From: a virus
DNA: 64,000 nucleotides
Virus record (IMG/VR): IMGVR_UViG_3300009129_001283
Location: 1-64,000 of that record
Reading direction: 5' to 3' (one strand)
Each line of letters begins with the position of its first letter. Position 1 is the first letter of the stretch. A program made the position numbers and the translations under genes. Of the stretch, positions 45,269 to 52,134 are shown piece after piece. A model generated the notes under the pieces. The model saw nothing but the letters and a program-made list of their open reading frames with translations. It had not been told where the DNA came from and did no database searches.

Positions 45269-47209
45269 TCAGAAACACACGTCCTGAAAAATATCCCTTA
45301 AAATTTCAGTATATCGAGACGGGCTCGGTGGGTGAATATCAATCGTTCTGTCTGGATCTCCGAAAGCTGCGGCAAGCCACGAGTTAAGAGAGCTCATCTG
45401 ATCTATGAAATAGATCTCCAATTCATCTCCAGTTTCACACGAACCTATTTGGCAAGCTGTTACCTGAACTCCGATGTCTGATGGTTGCTGGCTGTAGCTC
45501 GTCTGTGGCCCTTCGTCACTAATGCTAATGACATACGGATACGCATCGCTTCTCCACGGAATACCCAGAGGATTGAGCGGGTCTGTCACAGCCATCACAA
45601 CGTCCGTTGTTCTTTCCCATCCGCCACCACTGCAACCAAGGCCAGACAGCAAGCTAGAAAGACCTGCAGCATCAACCATGCCGCTCTGTGTCATAACAAC
45701 AGAGTTGCCATATGAATTCGTGTGCCACCTGCTTGGATGAATAACCAAGCCAAAGCGGTGCTCAGTCTCATCGAAGTCGGCAACATATGCTGCTATCCCC
45801 TGCTGCAGTGCCTCGATGTACGGACACATAGAGCCAGAAATATCTACAACAAAAACCATATCCACCTTTTCGTGAGCGTTTAAGTCCTCATCAACCTCTC
45901 CATCACAATCATTATCAAGTTCATCGCAGACCTCTTCTTCGGGCCCGACCTCCCCAATGCATTCTCCCCACTCGCCAACTTCGCAAGTTGAAGTTCCCAT
46001 TTGACATTGGCCTATTCCATGTAGGTTTGGGTTATTCCCGCACATGGACACAATGCCGTCAATCTCTCCGTCACAATCATTATCCCAGTTATCGCAGATC
46101 TCTGGCTCGATGCCTTGGTAGATACATGGACCCCATATTCCCCACTCGTCACAAGTCTGTATTCCCCACCCACAGTTCACAATATTGCCTTCTGTGTCGT
46201 AAATATCTTGTCGGCACACCTGAACATCGTCCTTTATACAAAGGCATCCTTCGTCTATCTCGCCATCACAATCGTTGTCAATGTAGTCGCAAAGCTCTAC
46301 TGATGGTTGTGGTGCGTTGCAGTTTTCCCAGTTGCCCATTCGACATTTTTCCATGCCTTCTCCACAAATAGTCTCACATGGCTGGTAAAGGTTTTCATCT
46401 ATTGTACCGTCACAGTCATCATCAAGGTTGTTGCACTGTTCGTTCTCTGGCATGACTGCATCAAAACACTTTACATCTCCCTCGACACAATACTCCACCC
46501 CATAAGAGCAGATTCCAATATCATTGTATCCGCACATTCTTTGGGCCAACGTCATAAGCTCCATAGGATCATCGTCAATGACACCATCGCAGTCATTATC
46601 GATTCCATCACACCTTTCCTGCTCATCTAGCACTTGCCCCTCACAGTTCGTCATTTGCCCGTCAATGCATTTCATGATGCCAGTGGCACACGGAGTGGCC
46701 TCGGAGAAGATAACGTCGTCAGAGCCCGTCCAGCACGTCACAGGGGGTATCTCATCTACCTCCCCATTGCAATTGTCATCATAACCATTGCAAACCTCAG
46801 TTCTCATGGGCCTAACTTCTGGGTTTGTGTCGTCACAGTCTTGTGCGTTTAAGCAAGAGTCCATCGAATTGAACCCGTCGCCGTCTTTGTCTTCGGATAG
46901 ACCATCGTCTATCAAGCCATTGCAATCATCATCCTTCTCATTGCACTCTTCGTCTTGCGATCCGACATAGCCTTCGCATGTAACAGAATAATCATCATTG
47001 TCACAGACTGTGGTGCCGAAAGAGCACTCTCCCTGATCAGTGAAGCCTTCAAGATCCTTGCCAACGAGCACACCTTCATCGGTACCGACGGCGCAAGGTT
47101 CAGGAGGTGGACAAAAACGTGTTAGTGGCTCATCGCACTGAGGGCATGCGGCAAGTGCCACCAACATAACTGCGCTTACTATAAAAAGCCTAGACAATTT
47201 TTTCCTCAT
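45269..47209 (-). CDS. Lipoprotein with MopE repeats and VWA domain
   Basis: 646 residues. Signal sequence ending LAAC (Cys22 as lipidation site). Seven MopE-type repeats with the core D-N-D-C-D-G-x-I/V-D (e.g. CDGIDNDCDGVIDD, CDYIDNDCDGEIDE) spread over residues about 75-445 and separated by Cys-rich spacers; the Asp pattern suggests calcium or other metal binding. A VWA-like domain follows with MIDAS DISGS (456-460). Has its own promoter. A large surface lipoprotein is highly unusual in a phage and typical of Myxococcota-like bacteria; likely acquired from the host lineage. Could alter the envelope of infected cells. Confidence 0.85.
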   Translation of the reverse strand: MRKKLSRLFIVSAVMLVALAACPQCDEPLTRFCPPPEPCAVGTDEGVLVGKDLEGFTDQGECSFGTTVCDNDDYSVTCEGYVGSQDEECNEKDDDCNGLIDDGLSEDKDGDGFNSMDSCLNAQDCDDTNPEVRPMRTEVCNGYDDNCNGEVDEIPPVTCWTGSDDVIFSEATPCATGIMKCIDGQMTNCEGQVLDEQERCDGIDNDCDGVIDDDPMELMTLAQRMCGYNDIGICSYGVEYCVEGDVKCFDAVMPENEQCNNLDDDCDGTIDENLYQPCETICGEGMEKCRMGNWENCNAPQPSVELCDYIDNDCDGEIDEGCLCIKDDVQVCRQDIYDTEGNIVNCGWGIQTCDEWGIWGPCIYQGIEPEICDNWDNDCDGEIDGIVSMCGNNPNLHGIGQCQMGTSTCEVGEWGECIGEVGPEEEVCDELDNDCDGEVDEDLNAHEKVDMVFVVDISGSMCPYIEALQQGIAAYVADFDETEHRFGLVIHPSRWHTNSYGNSVVMTQSGMVDAAGLSSLLSGLGCSGGGWERTTDVVMAVTDPLNPLGIPWRSDAYPYVISISDEGPQTSYSQQPSDIGVQVTACQIGSCETGDELEIYFIDQMSSLNSWLAAAFGDPDRTIDIHPPSPSRYTEILRDIFQDVCF

Positions 47210-47231
47210 AAAGTAAATATGATCAAAAACC

Positions 47232-47261
47232 AGTATAAATCACTTTCCTGAGCCTTGTCAA
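47232..47261 (-). promoter_or_regulatory. Sigma70-like promoter for MopE-VWA lipoprotein
   Basis: Minus strand TTGACA (47256-47261), 18 bp, TATACT (47232-47237), about 25 bp before the ATG at 47209. Confidence 0.75.
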
Positions 47262-47273
47262 GCAGTTTTTTTA

Positions 47274-47468
47274 TTATTCTTCTTCAATATTGTCAAGAAT
47301 TTCCACCCTAAGATCTTGTTTTTCCATGTCATTCAGATATCTTACCACAGTTTTGTGGGAAGCTTCAACAAAAACCTTTCCGTCAATATCACAATAATAG
47401 CAATACAGGCCGCCTTTACCTCGGCAAGTCATGCAATTGGTTCGGACGTAAAGTTTAGTCTTCGCCAA
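47274..47468 (-). CDS. Small DnaJ-type zinc-finger protein
   Basis: 64 residues from a TTG start with GGAAGGGAAC. CMTCRGKGGLYCYYC contains CxxCxGxG and CxxC, half of a DnaJ-type zinc finger, with a helical C-terminus. May bind unfolded protein or nucleic acid; unknown. Confidence 0.6.
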   Translation of the reverse strand: MAKTKLYVRTNCMTCRGKGGLYCYYCDIDGKVFVEASHKTVVRYLNDMEKQDLRVEILDNIEEE

Positions 47469-47619
47469 GTTCCCTTCCTCTTCGTGCTTGAAGCTTCTTA
47501 TTGAGACACTCTATCTCATCTGAAGCGGTTGTTTCAAACATGAAGGGCAAAACTCCGTGTATGAAACAGCAAACTGAAAGAGAAAGCAACTTACAAGAAA
47601 ATAAGGTTGCTTTCTTCAT
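47455..47619 (-). CDS. Small exported or membrane protein
   Basis: 54 residues from ATG 47619 (47676 possible). N-terminus MKKATLFSCKLLSLSVCCF is a signal sequence or anchor; the rest is short and charged (LNKKLQARRGRELGED). No clear ribosome-binding site. Weakly supported. Confidence 0.4.
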   Translation of the reverse strand: MKKATLFSCKLLSLSVCCFIHGVLPFMFETTASDEIECLNKKLQARRGRELGED

Positions 47620-47725
47620 GTGTTGTAAATAAGTCTCTCCAACGGAGCTCGGATGTTTTGTAAAGCTTGGTGCCATACAGTAAATATGGTTGCAAAAGTC
47701 TTTATTCAGAAAACTTCAAAGTTTC

Positions 47726-48352
47726 TCACAGTTCCCTTTTTATGTGCCGCTCTTCGCACTCGATGGTGGGGTATCTTTCTTTGCCGACAATGACGAGTCT
47801 ATATTTCTTTGAACCCCTTGCGAAAGAACAGATGTGGTCGTAGTCGTTCTTTATCACTACTGCCATCTTACCTCGGCGGTCTTGGTGGACAGTCCGGGCA
47901 TCACGCAAAATGACCAAAGATCCCACAGAAAATTCTGGCTCTCTTGTGATTTCGTGATATGCTTTGTTTGCGTATTTGTTGCTGCACATCTTTTCATATG
48001 CGGCGCGAGAAGGAACAAACTCTTCATCACTTAGGATGCGAGTTGAGAGAGACTCGTAGTACCCACCTGGGCCGTTGCGATATTGTTTGGCGATCACAAT
48101 GGCCCTATCTCTGTGGCCTTTTTTATATTCCTCTTTCCATCTGCTATGTGCTTCTATCACTTCTGGCTTCGTAAAACTTTCTATTCTCTCGAAAGCTCGA
48201 TGCTGGCGCTCAGTGAGTCTCCCGAATGTATGGTAACTATTAGCGAGGGACTGTAAAAAGTCTATAATACTTTGGTCTTTGGGATCATTCTCCCTCTTAA
48301 AGCGGATGGCGTTTTCAATTCTGTCTCCCAATTCAACTTCAACTGCTTCCAT
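47726..48352 (-). CDS. Protein with C-terminal SH3-like domain
   Basis: 208 residues. The first 130 are helical (EAVEVELGDRIENAIRFKRE, RLTERQHRAFERIESFTKPE). Residues 140-205 have FSVGSLVILRDARTVHQDRR, GKMAVVIKNDYDHIC, YRLVIVGKERYPTI, the SH3-like pattern of the small-protein family. Follows tRNA-Arg in the same transcript. Confidence 0.6.
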   Translation of the reverse strand: MEAVEVELGDRIENAIRFKRENDPKDQSIIDFLQSLANSYHTFGRLTERQHRAFERIESFTKPEVIEAHSRWKEEYKKGHRDRAIVIAKQYRNGPGGYYESLSTRILSDEEFVPSRAAYEKMCSNKYANKAYHEITREPEFSVGSLVILRDARTVHQDRRGKMAVVIKNDYDHICSFARGSKKYRLVIVGKERYPTIECEERHIKREL

Positions 48353-48369
48353 ATTTTCCCCTATTAAAA

Positions 48370-48446
48370 TGGCACACCCGGCAGGACTCGAACCTGCAAC
48401 CCTCGGCTTAGAAGGCCGATGCTCTATCCAGTTGAGCTACGGATGC
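48370..48446 (-). tRNA. tRNA-Arg(UCU)
   Basis: 77-nt cloverleaf on the minus strand: acceptor GCATCCG/CGGGTGT (with G-U pairs), D-arm GCTC...GAGC, anticodon loop CTTCTAA (anticodon TCT), T-arm GCAGG-TTCGAGT-CCTGC, encoded 3' CCA. Reads AGA codons, which are common in these genes. Confidence 0.95.
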
Positions 48447-48529
48447 ACATAACTACTCAAAGAAAGAAGAAACAACCCCGTAACAAAGAGGGTTGAAACC
48501 AACATTATCACAATATCTACAACCTTCAT
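48437..48529 (-). CDS. Tiny membrane peptide overlapping the tRNA 5' end
   Basis: 30 residues: MKVVDIVIMLVSTLFVTGLF then LLSLSSYVHP, one transmembrane helix. ATGA overlap with the lipoprotein gene upstream. Its stop TAG lies inside the tRNA-Arg D-arm region, so the message and tRNA cannot both come intact from one transcript copy. Confidence 0.5.
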   Translation of the reverse strand: MKVVDIVIMLVSTLFVTGLFLLSLSSYVHP

Positions 48530-48795
48530 GTGCCGCACTCTTTATATTGAAGCTCCCACTGGCAGTCTTGTGAGCCATAGGCACAATAGTCATATCTGCA
48601 AGTGCCACCGTCGCTGGTGTCCAGTGTCCACGAGCAACAAACGCCATAAGAACTTGTCTCACACTCGTCGGGGCTCTCCTCGAAAGGGTATTCATGAGAA
48701 CACTGAGGTGGTTCGGGGTCTGGTGCCGTAATGTATTCGGGCAGTGGCTCTAGGCATGCGGTGGTAGCAAACGCTAACATTAAAATGGTTTTCAT
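48526..48795 (-). CDS. Cys-rich small lipoprotein
   Basis: 89 residues. Signal-like N-terminus MKTILMLAFATTAC with a possible lipidated Cys14; nine further cysteines (QCSHEY, DECETSSYGVCCSW, TCRYDYCAYGSQDCQW, KECG) suggest disulfide bonding outside the cytoplasm. Own promoter at 48834; TTTTGGAGAC ribosome-binding site. Third lipoprotein-type gene in the window. Function unknown. Confidence 0.65.
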   Translation of the reverse strand: MKTILMLAFATTACLEPLPEYITAPDPEPPQCSHEYPFEESPDECETSSYGVCCSWTLDTSDGGTCRYDYCAYGSQDCQWELQYKECGT

Positions 48796-48818
48796 ATTGT
48801 TGTCTCCAAAAGTGATCT

Positions 48819-49277
48819 CTATTTTCTCTTTATAGTATAGTACACATTCATCACTCTGTCAACATAATTCCGGCGCAGCTTCTTAAAGCAAGTGTTTCCG
48901 GCGTTGTACGCGCACAAAGCCAGTTCAACATCCCCCTTGGCTCTGCCCATCCAGTAGTTTAATGCTCGGCATCCAGCAACAATCCCTACCTTGGGATCTT
49001 TTAATTCCTCGCAAGTGTAGAGACTCCCGTCTGGCTTGGGGTGCCACTTCGGGATGACCTGCATCAGCCCACAGGCACCAGCTTCGCTTTCTGCTCTGGG
49101 GTACCAGCTACTTTCAATTTGTATTACTGCAGCAACAAGCTCCGGCTCCAAGTTATTCTGGGAGGCGTTGTGTATAATGATTGGGGTTAGTTCTTTTATT
49201 TTCTTTTCTGCAGTGGAGGTGTGCGATGCCATGAATGCTAAGACAATCGCACTAGACAAATTCGACACCAAACTCAC
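48819..49277 (-). CDS. Lytic transglycosylase (SLT type)
   Basis: 152 residues from GTG (GTGA overlap). IQIESSWYPRAESEAGACGL has the catalytic E55 and the ES..G.GLMQ motif of goose-type/Slt70 domain, LMQVIPKW and CAYNAGNTC complete it. The N-terminal hydrophobic stretch (SSAIVLAFMASHTS) indicates export. Cleaves the peptidoglycan glycan strand; lysis or entry. Confidence 0.9.
   Translation of the reverse strand: MSLVSNLSSAIVLAFMASHTSTAEKKIKELTPIIIHNASQNNLEPELVAAVIQIESSWYPRAESEAGACGLMQVIPKWHPKPDGSLYTCEELKDPKVGIVAGCRALNYWMGRAKGDVELALCAYNAGNTCFKKLRRNYVDRVMNVYYTIKRK
48834..48862 (-). promoter_or_regulatory. Sigma70-like promoter inside transglycosylase gene end
   Basis: Minus strand TTGACA (48857-48862), 17 bp, TATACT (48834-48839), within the last codons of the transglycosylase gene, reading into the Cys-rich lipoprotein and tRNA-Arg. 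Confidence 0.75.
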
Positions 49278-49561
49278 GCTTCACCGTCTTTCTCCGTAAT
49301 GTACAGGCCAGAAGCTTTTGCGATCATGTCCATCCCTGCCTTTTCTGCTGTTTCCTTTAGACCGCGAATTTGGTCATGAGATACGCCAGAGTCCAACAAC
49401 TTCCGATGCATGAGTTCGCCGATCATTTGGTTTGCAGCGAAGATATAAACAAAGCCAGCCAACGAGTCGGTGTGGCCCTCTGCCATGAGGATCGAGAGGA
49501 TCTTTGTGTATACCTCCTCTACCTTATGTATATCAAACTCGTTTTCTGGTTTTTTCCACAT
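49274..49561 (-). CDS. Hypothetical protein
   Basis: 95 residues from ATG 49561, immediately after the upstream stop; helical (VEEVYTKILSILMAEGHTDS, QMIGELMHRKLLDSGVSHDQ). Not recognised. Precedes the transglycosylase. Confidence 0.55.
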   Translation of the reverse strand: MWKKPENEFDIHKVEEVYTKILSILMAEGHTDSLAGFVYIFAANQMIGELMHRKLLDSGVSHDQIRGLKETAEKAGMDMIAKASGLYITEKDGEA

Positions 49562-49562
49562 A

Positions 49563-50042
49563 TTATTGGCTATTGCTCTTCTTTTTTCGCGTGGTCTTTT
49601 TCTTAGTGGCTGGCTGCTGGGTCTTCTCAATCTCGCTCTTCAGCCTCTCAATAATCTCTTCTCGCCCCTTTATGAGTTCATTGAACTCCTCGGTGCGGTC
49701 ATTTAGCGCATCCAGATATTCTTTCTTCAGTTGCTCGGAACGCTCTTCCAGCAGTTCTTCGACCCTTTGTGAAAGTTCCTCCTCTTGGAGCTTCGCCGTT
49801 ATTTGCTCATAGCTGTCCACATACCGAGAAAGCGTCACCAGCTTATCGGAAGCTTGCACCAAAGACTCTAAACACTTATCCAGTCTCTCCTTGCAGAGTT
49901 CTGTCTTTTTTTCATCCGCAACTTCAAGAGTAGCTATCTCGACAACAAGGTCGGACAACAAAGAGCCGGCCTCCTCTTTTAGCTTGTTCATTTCATACGG
50001 TATCTTTTCGATGTCTATTTCATAACTCATTCTTACCTTCAT
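49563..50042 (-). CDS. Coiled-coil protein with basic tail
   Basis: 159 residues (or 155 from ATG 50030). Long heptad helices (LVVEIATLEVADEKKTELCK, QLKKEYLDALNDRTEEFNEL) and a basic end (KKKTTRKKKSNSQ). Unknown function. Confidence 0.6.
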   Translation of the reverse strand: MKVRMSYEIDIEKIPYEMNKLKEEAGSLLSDLVVEIATLEVADEKKTELCKERLDKCLESLVQASDKLVTLSRYVDSYEQITAKLQEEELSQRVEELLEERSEQLKKEYLDALNDRTEEFNELIKGREEIIERLKSEIEKTQQPATKKKTTRKKKSNSQ

Positions 50043-50063
50043 GTTATCTCTCCATTGTGTGTA

Positions 50064-50372
50064 TTATTGCATTATCCCAAAAAAGTCTTTTACGAAGAAT
50101 GTCACGAGGCTTACCATGCCAGTAATAAGCATGTAGGTCATCTTGGTTGAAGTGGCTTTCCATTGCTCCAAGTCTCTTATTCGAGCATATATTCCTTGAT
50201 CTGGGCCATAGATAGACTCTCTTACTTTTTGAAGTGCCTGATTGCTTTCTTCTTGTTTTTCTTTTAACTCGTCTATTTTCATGTTCAGAACATCAAGTTT
50301 TCCGCCAAACTCCGCTAAAACAGTTCTTATGTCCTTATATTCATCACCTTGCATGGTATCATCCTCCGACAC
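50064..50372 (-). CDS. XhlA-like coiled-coil membrane protein
   Basis: 102 residues; ATG 50354 (GGAGGATGATACC) is also good, giving 96. Coiled coil (AEFGGKLDVLNMKIDELKEK) followed by a C-terminal transmembrane helix (MLITGMVSLVTFFVKDFF). Matches the layout of XhlA-type holin accessory proteins and lies near the transglycosylase. Lysis role is inference. Confidence 0.6.
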   Translation of the reverse strand: MSEDDTMQGDEYKDIRTVLAEFGGKLDVLNMKIDELKEKQEESNQALQKVRESIYGPDQGIYARIRDLEQWKATSTKMTYMLITGMVSLVTFFVKDFFGIMQ

Positions 50373-50389
50373 CTATAAATAGTTTGTCG
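50367..50389 (-). promoter_or_regulatory. Hairpin with ACTATTTATA loop
   Basis: Sense CGACA/TGTCG (5 bp) encloses AACTATTTATAGG. It lies between the groEL stop and the XhlA-like gene and just before its GGAGG. Best example of the recurrent box presented in a loop. Confidence 0.5.
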
Positions 50390-50391
50390 CA

Positions 50392-51969
50392 CTAGGACTT
50401 ATCATCAACAATAGCATATTTTGTGTTTAACAAAGTCGATGCCGCAGACGATGCATTGAGCAAGGCATTTTTTGTAACCTTCACCGGATCTAGCACTCCG
50501 CTCTCCACGAGATCTTCGTATTTTTGTGTTGAAAAATTATAACCATAGCTCGAATCTTTGTTCTTGTTGATGTTCTCAATAATAACATCTGCACTAACTC
50601 CGGAGTTCTTTGCCATCTGTTGTATGGGATGAGAACACGCTCTGGCGACAATATCCAAGCCGCACCTTTGCTCGGCGTTATCGAATGTCACGCTCTTTAA
50701 CAAAGAACTACTTCTTAGCAGAGCAATACCTCCACCTGGAATGACACCTTCTTCCTGAGCCGACTTAACTGCCTCAAGGGAGTCTTCTATTCTGTGCTTC
50801 TTTTCTACCATTTCGATCTCAGTTGGTGCACCCACATTGATGATGGCAACACCAGCAGCAAGGCGACTTAATCTCTCCTGCAACGTGTGGCACGAGCTGA
50901 TATCGTCCAGAGCATCTATCTCCGTCTTTATTTCCGAGATCTTTTTCTCTACCTCTTCCGGATCACCACTGCCTCCAATAAACGTAGTTTCAAACTTGCT
51001 GGACTCGACGTGCTTTACTGCGCCAAAGTGCTCCAACTTAACCTCTCGCAAAGAAACCCCAGACTCTCTGGAGATAAGCGTAGCTCCGACAGAGGCACAC
51101 AAGTCTTTCATTATGTTTCTCCGCTCCTCACCGTATCTTGGTGCCTTCACTGCAGCAACCTTCATCGTGCCGCGAATAGAATTCATGATAAGCGCCGCGA
51201 GTGCCTGTCCTTCGATATTATCAGCGACCACAATGAACGGGCGTTTATCTCTGGCGGCTATTTCCAATGACGGGAGGATGTCTTCAACTGCCTCTACCTG
51301 CTCATCTGTCACCAGCACCAGTGCGTTGTCGTATTTGAGAAGACCTCGACGTTCGTCAGTGGCAAAGGAAGCAGCAACGATGCCACTATCAAAACGAAAT
51401 CCCTCGACAACCTCAAGGTGCGTGTCGTTTGTTCGCCCTTCTCGGATTGAAATAGAGCCATCAACGCCGATAAGCTCAATGGCTTTACCAATAAGCTCTC
51501 CGATAGTTTTGTCGCCGTTGGCCGAGATGGTTGCGATATTGATAATATCTTCCAAACTCTCAACAGGCTTGGCCTCTTGAGACAAGCCCTCGCATACAAT
51601 CTCAACCGCCTTATCAATGCCGCGCTTGATTTCCGTGGGCGAATAGCCAGAGGCAATATACTTCTGGGCCTCGATCATAATGGCCCTAGTGAGAATGGTG
51701 GCTGTCGTTGTGCCGTCTCCTGCAACTGCATTGGTCTGGCGAGATGACTGCTTGACAATTTGAGCACCAAGGTTCTCGAAGGGATCTTCCAGATCCACAA
51801 ACTCGGCCACAGTAACGCCATCCTTGGTGATGATAGGTTGGCCACCCTTGCCCTGTAAAATGACGTTCTGTCCTCGTGGGCCCAAGGTGCTGGCTACATT
51901 GTCAGCCAGCTTGTTGATCCCCTCTAGTATTTTATTTCGTAAGCTCTGGTTATCGTCATATACTTTCAT
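50392..51969 (-). CDS. groEL: GroEL-type chaperonin
   Basis: 525 residues from ATG 51969; the longer frame runs into the tRNA. Typical elements: TLGPRGQNVIL (28-38), GDGTTTATIL (84-93), ISANGDKTIGELI, and EGVIPGGGIALL near the ATP-site aspartate. The C-terminal GGM tail is absent (ends YAIVDDKS). No groES is seen in the window. Phage chaperonins assist folding of virion proteins, using the host GroES or working alone. Confidence 0.95.
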   Translation of the reverse strand: MKVYDDNQSLRNKILEGINKLADNVASTLGPRGQNVILQGKGGQPIITKDGVTVAEFVDLEDPFENLGAQIVKQSSRQTNAVAGDGTTTATILTRAIMIEAQKYIASGYSPTEIKRGIDKAVEIVCEGLSQEAKPVESLEDIINIATISANGDKTIGELIGKAIELIGVDGSISIREGRTNDTHLEVVEGFRFDSGIVAASFATDERRGLLKYDNALVLVTDEQVEAVEDILPSLEIAARDKRPFIVVADNIEGQALAALIMNSIRGTMKVAAVKAPRYGEERRNIMKDLCASVGATLISRESGVSLREVKLEHFGAVKHVESSKFETTFIGGSGDPEEVEKKISEIKTEIDALDDISSCHTLQERLSRLAAGVAIINVGAPTEIEMVEKKHRIEDSLEAVKSAQEEGVIPGGGIALLRSSSLLKSVTFDNAEQRCGLDIVARACSHPIQQMAKNSGVSADVIIENINKNKDSSYGYNFSTQKYEDLVESGVLDPVKVTKNALLNASSAASTLLNTKYAIVDDKS

Positions 51970-51991
51970 CCTGTGGCCTTTCGTTAGGAGG

Positions 51992-52067
51992 TGGAGCGAG
52001 AGACGAGCTTCGAACTCGCAACATTCTGCTTGGAAGGCAGACACTCTACCAATTGAGTTACTCTCGC
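51992..52067 (-). tRNA. tRNA-Gly(UCC)
   Basis: 76-nt cloverleaf: acceptor GCGAGAG/CTCTCGC, D-arm ACTC...GAGT, anticodon loop CTTCCAA (anticodon TCC), T-arm GCGAG-TTCGAAG-CTCGT, encoded CCA. Directly upstream of groEL, with a terminator-like hairpin on its 5' side. Confidence 0.95.
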
Positions 52068-52096
52068 AAAAAAAGCAGGACAAAATGCCCTGCTTC
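52068..52096 (-). terminator. Rho-independent terminator before tRNA-Gly
   Basis: Sense AGCAGG-GCATTTTGT-CCTGCT then seven T. A TATAAT (52098-52103) with a TTTACT 16 bp upstream lies just before, so a transcript could start and meet the hairpin at once (attenuator-like). Confidence 0.75.
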
Positions 52097-52134
52097 TATT
52101 ATAAACACATTTTTTGGAAAGTAAAGTCTTATTT

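Noticed and set aside
50837-51580. Rightward 247-codon ORF
   Set aside because: Fully antisense to groEL, which is certain from its motifs.
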